Shown here in pieces: positions 34,634-42,539 of a DNA stretch of 43,976 bases (the stretch's first letter is position 1; each line of letters starts with the position of its first letter). This stretch comes from a virus. Made by a program: the position numbers and the translations under genes. The stretch is taken from positions 1-43,976 of IMG/VR virus record IMGVR_UViG_3300027849_000451; one strand, written 5' to 3'. The notes below the pieces were generated by a model that was given only the letters and a program-made list of their open reading frames with translations, did not search any database and was not told the origin of the DNA.

Positions 34634-36198
34634 GAATATTAGGAATTAGCAGTATGTTTCATGACGCAAGTACTTGTGTTATTGAAGACGGGCAGATATT
34701 ATTTGCTGGACATGCCGAACGATATAGTCGTGTAAAGAACGACCCGTTTATAAACCAGAAACTTATGAAGGACACATTGAAACACGGCTTGCCTGATGTT
34801 ATTGTTTTCCACGAGAGCAGTAAACTAAAGCAGAAGCGTAGACTGAAACAAATGACTTGGAGTAGTATTAAGTCTGTGTTTACAGAACCTACTGCGGAAG
34901 AATGGATTGCAAAATACTATCCACAGCTAAAAGGTATTCCAGTAACTAACTGTCTACATCATGAGAGTCATGCCGCGGCAGGAGTGCTAACTAGTGACTT
35001 CGACGAAGCGGCTGTAATGACTATCGATGCTATCGGTGAAGAACAAACAGCAACAATTTATAAATGGTCTACACAACGAGGCGGTTCAACTAGGCTGGAC
35101 TTAATGCACGAAGTTAAGTTTCCAAATAGTTTAGGATTGTTCTATAGTGCTGTAACAGGTGCTGTAGGTTTAAAGCCTATGGAAGATGAATACATACTAA
35201 TGGGCATGGCGGCATACGGCAAGCCTCTGTATGTAAATAAAATTAACAACGAATTATTTAAACACCCACTAACTGAAACACGGCATGGACAAATAGACGG
35301 CGATGTAAGAACTGCTATGGAAACTATTGACATGAGCAAAGGATTGCCTAAGAACTTTATGAGTGCTGAAGCATTAGCAGACGAGCAAGTACAGTTTGAC
35401 TTAGCCGCAAGTGCCCAGGTGGTGTGTGAACAACGTATTATGGCTTACGCAAAGTTAGCCAAAGAGTATACACAAAGTAATAACCTTGTGTTTATGGGAG
35501 GGTGTGCATTAAACTGTGTAGCAAACGCTAGACTATATGACCTCTATCAGAACGTACACATTATGCCTAACCCAGGTGACGCAGGCTCCAGTTTAGGAGC
35601 CGCGGCACTTTATTATTATAAAGCCACAGGTAACAGAGTTAATTGGGAAACACCTTTCTTAGGTTATACAATTAACGGAGCCTGGCCCAAAGAAAAGTTC
35701 CTTGCAAGTTTACGCAAAGGAGAAATATTTGGCGTTGCAAATGGTGCCGCAGAGTTCGGACCAAGAGCATTAGGCAACAGGAGTTTGTTTGCTGATCCTA
35801 GAGGGGAACTAATAAAGGATCAAGTAAATGAAATTAAACGTAGACAAAAGTTCAGACCCTTTGCTCCAATTGTTCTAGAGGAACATGCAAGTGATTGGTT
35901 TGAAATGCCGGGAGGCAAACTCGACTCACCTTACATGCAGTTCATTGCTAAGTGTAAGAGACCAAACGAGATACCTGCAGTTGTACATGGGGATGGTACA
36001 AGCAGAGTGCAAACAGTTAATAGGAAGAGTCATCCAGAACTATACCATGCTATGAGACAATGGCATGCTGAGTCCGGGTGCCCTATTGTTCTTAATACAA
36101 GTTTAAATATTAAAGGACAGCCGATTGTGAACACAGCAAAAGAGGCAGAGGAATTTGCCAAACACTATAAGGTCCCTGTACATGTACGAGATGACTAA
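34630..36198 (+). CDS. NodU/CmcH-family carbamoyltransferase
   Basis: A 522-residue protein (family usually 550-600). MRILGISSMFHDASTCVIEDG is the N-terminal ASKHA-fold start, CLHHESHAAA (H110, H111, H114) carries the His motif that binds metal/ATP, and MTIDAIGE follows. The C-terminal YrdC-like domain has GVANGAAEFGPRALGNRSL, KFRPFAPIVLEEH and CPIVLNTSLNIKGQPIV, all conserved blocks. These enzymes add a carbamoyl group, made from carbamoyl phosphate and ATP, to sugars or antibiotics. Homologues occur in other marine phages to my knowledge. It likely decorates the glycan made by this operon. Confidence 0.93.
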   Translation: MRILGISSMFHDASTCVIEDGQILFAGHAERYSRVKNDPFINQKLMKDTLKHGLPDVIVFHESSKLKQKRRLKQMTWSSIKSVFTEPTAEEWIAKYYPQLKGIPVTNCLHHESHAAAGVLTSDFDEAAVMTIDAIGEEQTATIYKWSTQRGGSTRLDLMHEVKFPNSLGLFYSAVTGAVGLKPMEDEYILMGMAAYGKPLYVNKINNELFKHPLTETRHGQIDGDVRTAMETIDMSKGLPKNFMSAEALADEQVQFDLAASAQVVCEQRIMAYAKLAKEYTQSNNLVFMGGCALNCVANARLYDLYQNVHIMPNPGDAGSSLGAAALYYYKATGNRVNWETPFLGYTINGAWPKEKFLASLRKGEIFGVANGAAEFGPRALGNRSLFADPRGELIKDQVNEIKRRQKFRPFAPIVLEEHASDWFEMPGGKLDSPYMQFIAKCKRPNEIPAVVHGDGTSRVQTVNRKSHPELYHAMRQWHAESGCPIVLNTSLNIKGQPIVNTAKEAEEFAKHYKVPVHVRDD

Positions 36199-36490
36199 CA
36201 CCAGCGGAATATATTCAGCAAAGGAACTTTCAGATATGTCACGTGAACCGTGGCAGTGGGATCCTTCATTAAGTCCAGAAGAATGCATGATGTGGAAAAT
36301 GAAAAACAAATGCCATGTATGTGGTATTGATCCTCGGTTCCACAGAGACGACTGTGAGTTTAGTAGTATACAATTGCACTGGGCTTATACTAGTATAGAA
36401 CGAGAACTAGAAAATGCAATGCCACTCCCTTCTCTAAGTGATGTATCGAGTGACCGACTAATAGCTACTATTAACGAGCTTAACAAATAA
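36191..36490 (+). CDS. Small CxxC protein, possible zinc binding
   Basis: A 99-residue protein if it starts at ATG 36191 (8-base overlap); ATG 36182 is an alternative. NKCHVCGIDPRFHRDDCEF has two Cys as CxxC, then a His and a Cys, which could bind zinc. Before it, WQWDPSLSPEECMMWKMKN is a helical segment with another Cys. The C-terminal half is a mixed helix. The stop TAA ends on the first base of the next gene's ATG. I do not recognise the family; a nucleic-acid or protein-binding role is possible. Confidence 0.6.
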   Translation: MTNTSGIYSAKELSDMSREPWQWDPSLSPEECMMWKMKNKCHVCGIDPRFHRDDCEFSSIQLHWAYTSIERELENAMPLPSLSDVSSDRLIATINELNK

Positions 36491-39400
36491 TGTACGATAT
36501 ATTTTACATTGGTGAGAACACATCACTAAAAGAAAGGCTACCGTTTGCCAGTCAGGTTAACGATGTAGACAGCATTAAATCAAATACAAGAATGTACTGG
36601 ATAATTGATTCCAATACTAAAATAACCAATTGGGAAATTTTCGACTTTAAACCTGATACTCACACAGAGAAGTATCAGCATATATGGAAGTGGAACCAAG
36701 AGAATTACGGCGGGGTAAGTCTATTACCTAAACGTGAGAACACAGAAACTGTATGGCATAACAAAGTAGTATGTAAGAAATACTTCGACACATTGTTTGA
36801 AGATGCACCAGGGAATTACTTTGCAGAGAATCCTAACAGTACACACGTTTGGTGTGTGGATAGTGAATATGTCTTAGGGGAAGATATTGATTGGGCACCA
36901 GGGAACTTCGAACCCGATTTCATTCACAGCTTTCACTTACGTGGACAGCTAGAACATAAGTATCCTAAACAAGAAGGTGGCGTTAAGTTGTTCCCACGTG
37001 ATTGGGAGTCAGCTGATACAAAGTATCACAAGTTCCTAGATACCAATGTTGCATACCCAGTGTACTACACAAAGGATGTGGAACGTTATGCACAACGTAA
37101 TACATTCCAGACTGACTATGTTTGGTTAGTAGACGCACAGTACATGCCTAACTTGCACACATTCGATTGGGTACCTAATCCGTTTGAAGCTGATATGATA
37201 CATGCATTCAAAATGCCGTACCAGTTACAAGAGAAGTATCCAGATGCTATGGGTGGTATTAGATTAGTACCGATGGCATGGAGTAAGGCAGAGACTAAGA
37301 TACACAAAGCATGTCCAGTAGAAGACGAAGCCTACGATGTATTTTATGTAGACGAGGATGAGTTTACAGCAGACACATACAGTGAGTATGCTGAACGTAG
37401 TAAAACGGAATGGTTCTGGATAGTAGATAGGGATCATATGTTTAATGGTAAACTATTATATGTACCTAGTGTACACGAACGTGAATACATACATGTGTTT
37501 AAGATACCTGGACACTTAGAAGAACGTTATCCACTAGACGTAACAGACGCATGGGACAACCGATGCGGTGGTGTGCGGTTAGTACACAAAGACTTTGATA
37601 TCACAAAGCATAAGCACCAAGAAGATATATGTCCTGTACGGTATGATATATTTTATGCAGACGATATTAATGATTATGAGACTCCAGCAAGGAAGAGCAG
37701 AACGAAAATGTTCTGGCTTGTAGACAGTGAACATCAAATTAATGAGGATTTTAAATATGTACCACAACGATATGACCAGAAGTGCATACAGGTATTCAAG
37801 TTTCCGAATGACTTGGAACACAAATACCCCAGAGCAGTTACAAATATCAGCGACAACAGAGCAGGAGGTATCAAACTTGTACCGGTCAATGGGAACGGCG
37901 ATACCAAATACAACGACCAAAGCCCCGTCGGTGGTAAGACATACCCCATCAGATTTACTGACACATCAGATGAACCACTTACTGAAGATAGTTGGATAGT
38001 ACCTACAGCGTTTGAAGATGCTGTTAGTGTTATACCGTGGCAACCTAACGTGTTTGAAAAGAACACACAGCATGTATTTGCTAACGGACTATTAAAATGG
38101 ATGCCAGTTAATTGGAACGGAGATGTTAAAGAGCATGACTTCACTCCAATAGTAATGGATATAAAGTTTGAGAAGTTTGAATCGTACGAGCTCGGGTTGT
38201 TACTAAGCAGTTTTAATTGGTTCTGGGTAGTTGATCCAGACGTAACTGTACTAGAGACATTCGATTTTGACTTCCAACCTAATGTGTTTGACGAAGGTAA
38301 GTCACATGTATGGCAGAAACTAAATCCAATTACCAATAAGCAGTATGACTATGGTGGTGTTAGTTTAAGGCATAAGGATGAGAAGAAAGGTAGACCGAAG
38401 TATATCAGAGAACCTGCTTGTATGCAACAAGAGTTTCCGGTGTACCATGTACAGCCTAATGAACTAGTAGGTGGCTTAGACGGCGTCTACGAGAGTCTAG
38501 CACTACAAACAAGCACCAGCATGATGTGGGTAGTAGATGGCGCAGTTGCGTTAGACACAGACTTTGACTTTAGTTACTACCCTACGCATTATGACAACGA
38601 TGTTGTTCATGTATGGGAACATGAAGGTAGTAGTAGAGCAACAGGTGTTAGACTATTGCCAACTAATATAAAATATACTAGTGCAGAGCAAATTATAGAG
38701 AACAAGTTTGATCGACTTAAAGAGATGCCTAAGGTAGCGAGTAAAGAACCTACGTGGCCCTGTGAACAATTAACAGATGTAACTGTTGCGGGAGTACAAA
38801 AAATACTAGACAAGCATAGCGATACACATTATGTTTGGACAGTCGATCCTGATGTAGAACAAGACAACGACATTATAGCAGAAAGCATTATACCACATGA
38901 ACAGTTCATCGACAGTGTGCATGTTTGGAAAACATCTGTAGGTGCAGGTGGTCTTAGACTATGGCCCACAACATATGATACCAGCAACCTAACTGATGAA
39001 CAAGTGCTAACCAGTAGCATACCTGGACAATTAATTATAGATGCTGTGGCAGGAGAACATAAAGATTATGCTGTGTGTTATTTGAACAGCAATAGTAGTT
39101 TGCTAGAACAGATAAATCAATTCAGTGACCAATGTGAAAGTAATATGTTTTGGGTAGTTGATCCACATATTGAACTAATGGCTGACTGGACGTTTGATTA
39201 TGTGCCTAACAGATGGGAAGGACAAGTTGTACACATATGGCAACATGAGGGTAGCAGTAAGCACAGCGGGGTTAAGTTAATGCCCAAGGGTACTTACAGT
39301 AAGCAAGAGGTTAAAGAAAACAGTTATGTTAAACTAAAAGAAATAACTAGTGTGGCAAGTAAAGATCCTATATGGCCCATTGAACAATTAGAAAGCATGA

Positions 39401-41685
39401 CTAGTAAAGAGATACAAGGCGTATTAGCCAAGCACAATGATGTAAGTTATGTGTGGACTGTAGATCCGGACATCGAATTAGACGATAATATCATTAAACA
39501 AAGTATTATTCCACATACAGATAACAGTTTAGTTGTTCATGTATGGAAAAGAACAGACAATGAAGGGCTAGTTATAGGACATGGAGGGCTTAGACTATGG
39601 CCTACATCATATGATGCTAGTCAGTTAAGTGATGACCAAGTACTAACATGCAGTATTCCAGGACAATTAATACTAGATGCCGTAGCAGGAGAACAAAAAG
39701 AATACAGTATTTGTTATTTAAATAATGAATCTGCTATACTAGAACAGATAAACGAGTACAGTAGTCAGTGTGAAAGCAATATGTTCTGGGCTGTTGATCC
39801 TTATGTTGAACTAGCAAAGGGTTGGAAGTTTGATTATGTGCCTACTAAGTGGGAGGAGCATGTAGTTCATATATGGCAACATGAAGGTAGCAGTAAGCAA
39901 AGCGGAGTTAAGCTAATGCCTAATAGGACATATACTAAACAAGAGGTTAAGGACAATAGTTATGTTAAACTAAAAGAGATCTATAACATAGCAAGTAGAG
40001 ATCCTATATGGCCTGTAGAACAATTACATGACCTTACTAGTGAGGAAGTACAAGCAATCATAGCCAAGCACAAAGACGTAGGCTATGTGTGGACAGTAGA
40101 TCCAGACATAGACTTAGATGCAGACATTATTGCACAAAGTATTATGCCACACACTGACAACAGCAACATCGTTCATGTGTGGAAGAGAACAGACTCAGAC
40201 GGCTTAGTTATCGGACATGGCGGCATAAGGTTATGGCCTACAAGTTATGATGCTAGTCAGTTAAGTGATGAGCAAGTGTTGACTTGTAGTATACCTGACC
40301 AGTTAATATTAAATGCTACTGGTGGTGCACAAAAAGAATACCCTATCTTCAATCTAGATGCAGAAGAAGATATACTAGAACAACTTGCAGACTTTGATAA
40401 TAGATGTGAGAGTGCTATGTACTGGGTCGTCGATCCATGGGTTACTGTAGCAACAGACTTTAAATTTGATTTTATTCCTACTAAGTGGGAAGAAGATGCA
40501 GTACATGTGTTCCAAGACTCTAACGAAGACTTCAGAAGTATTAGATTAATACCACGTGGAACGTTTAATCTCATGCAGTACGACATTAAACAAATAGTTA
40601 ATAACAGTTTTAATACACTTAAACAGGTTTATACCGTAGCAACGTTACCCACATACTGGAAACAATACACGTTAAACACAGACATGGGTACACATAAACA
40701 ACATTTAGAACACATTCAAGCAGAGAATGATGATTGGTTCTACACAATAGATGATGATGTACAGCCGTTAGAGCAGTTTGTATTCGCACATACACCTCAA
40801 CTAGACAGTTTATACAAGACTCATGTGTGGCAAAGAACCAATTCACGCACAGGTTTAACACAAAGTTACGGTGGAGTTAGGCTATGGCCCAACCCTATTA
40901 GCTCAGTTATGAGTGAAGTAACCTCTGAAAAGATAAGATTAAACAAAATGGATGCAGGCAAACTACAGTATGTTAAAGAGCCAGCAAGTATTATAACACC
41001 TTATACAGTGTTCATGCTCAGTTATAAGGAAGATGAATCAATGGTTCAAGCACACATAGATGTTATTCAAGCAAAGGATGGTATTGATGTTGTGCATGTT
41101 AGAGGTGTAGAAGGTATCTTTAATGCACACAAGGCATGTGCTACACAGTGCAATACTAAAATGTTCTGGGTAGTTGATGCTGATGCACTAGTAAGCGATG
41201 ACTTTAACTTTGAATACATACCAGATGTGTATGACCAAGACGTTGTGCATGTGTGGAACAGTCGTAATCAAGTTACAGGCGAAGAGTACGGCTATGGTGG
41301 AGTTAAACTGTTTAACACACAGCAAGTAGCAGATGCTACATCGTGGGGACTGGACTTTACAACAGGACTTAGCAAACGTTTTAAATCAATGCCGCAGGTT
41401 AGTTGTGTAACAAACTTTAATGTAGATGCACACAGCACATGGCGTAGTGCGTTTAGAGAGTGTGTTAAGTTAACACTGAGTGTTGATCCAGATGCTCAAC
41501 GTAGATTAAGCAGTTGGTTACATCCACAGCCAGATGCACAGTTTGTTGCAGAAGCAGAAGCAGGCGCTGAGGCAGGCTATCAGTTCGCTTTAAAGAACAG
41601 AGATGACCCTGCTGTATTAAATAACATAAACGATTATACTTGGCTGGAGACGGAATGGACAAAGTTGAAAAGTATCTCAGAGTAA
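36490..41685 (+). CDS. Giant 1731-residue protein made of ~16 glycosyltransferase-core-like repeats
   Basis: The protein consists of about 16 units of the pattern W-x-VD-x-[DE], a hydrophobic strand, P-x-x-[WY]-x-x-x-x-VHVW, then GGVRLxP. The Trp (or aligned residue) falls at about 37, 121, 212, 310, 409, 502, 579, 680, 783, 888, 989, 1100, 1201, 1312, 1418 and 1560, a spacing near 100. Units with intact DxD (DRD, DPD, DDD, DAD) alternate with units with DPH, DPY or DPW. The last unit (EGIFNAHKAC, FWVVDADALV, GYGGVKLF) and the C-terminus align with the DGD glycosyltransferase at 13093. It has no signal peptide. Whether it is a multi-site transferase or a repeat scaffold is unknown. Overlaps both neighbours by 1 and 31 bases. 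Confidence 0.85.
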   Translation: MYDIFYIGENTSLKERLPFASQVNDVDSIKSNTRMYWIIDSNTKITNWEIFDFKPDTHTEKYQHIWKWNQENYGGVSLLPKRENTETVWHNKVVCKKYFDTLFEDAPGNYFAENPNSTHVWCVDSEYVLGEDIDWAPGNFEPDFIHSFHLRGQLEHKYPKQEGGVKLFPRDWESADTKYHKFLDTNVAYPVYYTKDVERYAQRNTFQTDYVWLVDAQYMPNLHTFDWVPNPFEADMIHAFKMPYQLQEKYPDAMGGIRLVPMAWSKAETKIHKACPVEDEAYDVFYVDEDEFTADTYSEYAERSKTEWFWIVDRDHMFNGKLLYVPSVHEREYIHVFKIPGHLEERYPLDVTDAWDNRCGGVRLVHKDFDITKHKHQEDICPVRYDIFYADDINDYETPARKSRTKMFWLVDSEHQINEDFKYVPQRYDQKCIQVFKFPNDLEHKYPRAVTNISDNRAGGIKLVPVNGNGDTKYNDQSPVGGKTYPIRFTDTSDEPLTEDSWIVPTAFEDAVSVIPWQPNVFEKNTQHVFANGLLKWMPVNWNGDVKEHDFTPIVMDIKFEKFESYELGLLLSSFNWFWVVDPDVTVLETFDFDFQPNVFDEGKSHVWQKLNPITNKQYDYGGVSLRHKDEKKGRPKYIREPACMQQEFPVYHVQPNELVGGLDGVYESLALQTSTSMMWVVDGAVALDTDFDFSYYPTHYDNDVVHVWEHEGSSRATGVRLLPTNIKYTSAEQIIENKFDRLKEMPKVASKEPTWPCEQLTDVTVAGVQKILDKHSDTHYVWTVDPDVEQDNDIIAESIIPHEQFIDSVHVWKTSVGAGGLRLWPTTYDTSNLTDEQVLTSSIPGQLIIDAVAGEHKDYAVCYLNSNSSLLEQINQFSDQCESNMFWVVDPHIELMADWTFDYVPNRWEGQVVHIWQHEGSSKHSGVKLMPKGTYSKQEVKENSYVKLKEITSVASKDPIWPIEQLESMTSKEIQGVLAKHNDVSYVWTVDPDIELDDNIIKQSIIPHTDNSLVVHVWKRTDNEGLVIGHGGLRLWPTSYDASQLSDDQVLTCSIPGQLILDAVAGEQKEYSICYLNNESAILEQINEYSSQCESNMFWAVDPYVELAKGWKFDYVPTKWEEHVVHIWQHEGSSKQSGVKLMPNRTYTKQEVKDNSYVKLKEIYNIASRDPIWPVEQLHDLTSEEVQAIIAKHKDVGYVWTVDPDIDLDADIIAQSIMPHTDNSNIVHVWKRTDSDGLVIGHGGIRLWPTSYDASQLSDEQVLTCSIPDQLILNATGGAQKEYPIFNLDAEEDILEQLADFDNRCESAMYWVVDPWVTVATDFKFDFIPTKWEEDAVHVFQDSNEDFRSIRLIPRGTFNLMQYDIKQIVNNSFNTLKQVYTVATLPTYWKQYTLNTDMGTHKQHLEHIQAENDDWFYTIDDDVQPLEQFVFAHTPQLDSLYKTHVWQRTNSRTGLTQSYGGVRLWPNPISSVMSEVTSEKIRLNKMDAGKLQYVKEPASIITPYTVFMLSYKEDESMVQAHIDVIQAKDGIDVVHVRGVEGIFNAHKACATQCNTKMFWVVDADALVSDDFNFEYIPDVYDQDVVHVWNSRNQVTGEEYGYGGVKLFNTQQVADATSWGLDFTTGLSKRFKSMPQVSCVTNFNVDAHSTWRSAFRECVKLTLSVDPDAQRRLSSWLHPQPDAQFVAEAEAGAEAGYQFALKNRDDPAVLNNINDYTWLETEWTKLKSISE
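36595..41300 (+). repeat. About 16 tandem ~100-codon protein repeats
   Basis: Coding repeats inside the giant gene, with unit spacing of 77-111 codons and one of 142. Conserved core: W-[VIT]-VD, P-[TN]-x-[WY], VHVW/HIW and GGxRLxP. Early units have diverged strongly; unit 6 (near residue 502) has lost the VD-x-D. See the second repeat entry for the young part. Confidence 0.8.
38521..40960 (+). repeat. Higher-order tandem repeat of ~212 codons (4 copies)
   Basis: The aligned codons for MMW/MFW/MYW start at 38521, 39145, 39781 and 40417, giving periods of 624, 636 and 636 bases. Copies 2 and 3 are nearly identical in protein over long stretches (VVHIWQHEGSSK, SGVKLMP, YVWTVDPDI, GGLRLWPTSYDASQLSD), so the last duplications are recent. 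Each copy holds two ~100-residue units, one with DPD and one without. Confidence 0.85.
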
Positions 41686-41804
41686 GAATAGATATGCTGT
41701 GTGAAGAACGACTTAAGAACGATAACGAAGTTGCTCACATGGTGCTCGACAGTTCGGTAAGTGAGCTAGTCACAGTGTTAGAGATGATAGAGAGATTACA
41801 GTGA
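41655..41804 (+). CDS. 49-residue helical protein
   Basis: ATG 41655 lies in the end of the giant gene with GGAG at 41646-41649 and a 5-base spacing. It runs 49 codons to TGA 41802-41804, which overlaps the GTG start of the next gene. The product (MDKVEKYLRVRIDMLCEERL at the start, LVTVLEMIERLQ at the end) is one or two amphipathic helices. It fills an otherwise empty 115-base gap in an operon without gaps, which supports it as a real gene. Function unknown. Confidence 0.65.
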   Translation: MDKVEKYLRVRIDMLCEERLKNDNEVAHMVLDSSVSELVTVLEMIERLQ

Positions 41805-41983
41805 GACGAGGTAAGCCTAGAGCACCCAGTTTGGTTAAGTCACCTTGTATCAAAGTGTGTAAGTTTGATGACAGCGGAGAGTATTGTGTTGGCTGTTTTA
41901 GAACTGCTACAGAGATGCGTGACTGGTACACAATGACTGATGCAGAAAAGAATACAGTATTAGAGAGAATACATTTAGGTTAA
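41801..41983 (+). CDS. DUF1289-like cysteine protein (GTG start)
   Basis: A 60-residue protein from GTG 41801 (GTGA overlap with the preceding stop). SPCIKVCKFDDSGEYCVGC, followed by FRTATEMRDW, is the typical DUF1289 signature: SPC-x3-C, a short acidic loop, C-x-x-C, R-T-x-x-E-[IM]-x-x-W. Four Cys suggest a metal or Fe-S site. The domain is widespread in Proteobacteria and present in some phages; its role is not established. It is the last gene of the long operon. Confidence 0.85.
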   Translation: MRRGKPRAPSLVKSPCIKVCKFDDSGEYCVGCFRTATEMRDWYTMTDAEKNTVLERIHLG

Positions 41984-42002
41984 AGCAAACTTTTTTGACT
42001 TA

Positions 42003-42010
42003 GATAAATA
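42003..42010 (+). promoter_or_regulatory. T4-like late promoter octamer GATAAATA
   Basis: Exact GATAAATA. Five bases (TAAGT) separate it from ATG 42016, so the predicted +1 is the A of the ATG. The upstream CTTTTTTGACT resembles the sequence before the octamer at 8051. The T tract is preceded by only a 4-bp stem, so it is at best a weak terminator. Confidence 0.7.
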
Positions 42011-42015
42011 TAAGT

Positions 42016-42531
42016 ATGCGTTCACTTATGCTATTTGCATCAATATTATTTTCTATTACAACCTTCGCAACAGACCTAACACCCAGCCAGAAACAATTTA
42101 TTGTCTGGGGAGAACCTTGTTGCTACTCAGCAGAAATTATCGAAGATGTTCTTGCACAACAACATGTTGACACATTTCAACCCAAGGTTATTTTAGACTT
42201 ACCACCGTTTATAGAACCAGCAACTAAATTGCAGTGGGCAATGTTTTATACCCTACAAATATTAGACATATACTCAACAGATAGAGCAATACAATATAGT
42301 TGCGTTAAAGAAGTTAATCCTTTACTAGGCAAAACACCGACATCAACAGAGATAATAGCACTGAAAGTAATTCTGATTGGTCCTGCATTATATTATGCAC
42401 ATAAGCATGACGTAACAATAACAGAAACGGATTTACAGCTATCAAATTTGGTAATAGGGGCTGTGGTTGCTAATAACTTTGACGTATATTCTCAAGCAAA
42501 AAAGCGAGACGACTGTATTAAGATACGATAA
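42016..42531 (+). CDS. Exported/membrane protein of unknown function
   Basis: A 171-residue protein. The N-terminus MRSLMLFASILFSITTFATD reads as a signal peptide, with cleavage likely after TFA (about residue 18). A later region ILDIYSTDRAIQYSCVKEVN then PLLGKTPTSTEIIALKV, followed by a hydrophobic VILIGPALYYAH and LSNLVIGAVVANNF, resembles the DUF5658-type membrane domain (ENPLLG-like turn between two helices). No leader is predicted before ATG, since the late octamer sits 5 bases upstream. It may act in the envelope during late infection; function unknown. Confidence 0.7.
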   Translation: MRSLMLFASILFSITTFATDLTPSQKQFIVWGEPCCYSAEIIEDVLAQQHVDTFQPKVILDLPPFIEPATKLQWAMFYTLQILDIYSTDRAIQYSCVKEVNPLLGKTPTSTEIIALKVILIGPALYYAHKHDVTITETDLQLSNLVIGAVVANNFDVYSQAKKRDDCIKIR

Positions 42532-42534
42532 ATA
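42527..42534 (+). promoter_or_regulatory. T4-like late promoter octamer GATAAATA
   Basis: Exact GATAAATA spanning the end of the preceding gene's stop codon. GTACT (5 bases) separates it from ATG 42540; predicted +1 is the A of that ATG. Confidence 0.7.
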
Positions 42535-42539
42535 GTACT

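Noticed and set aside
41990-42000. T tract before 42003 as an intrinsic terminator
   Set aside because: Only a 4-bp stem (AAAG/CTTT) precedes it, too weak compared with the 11-bp stem at 8015.
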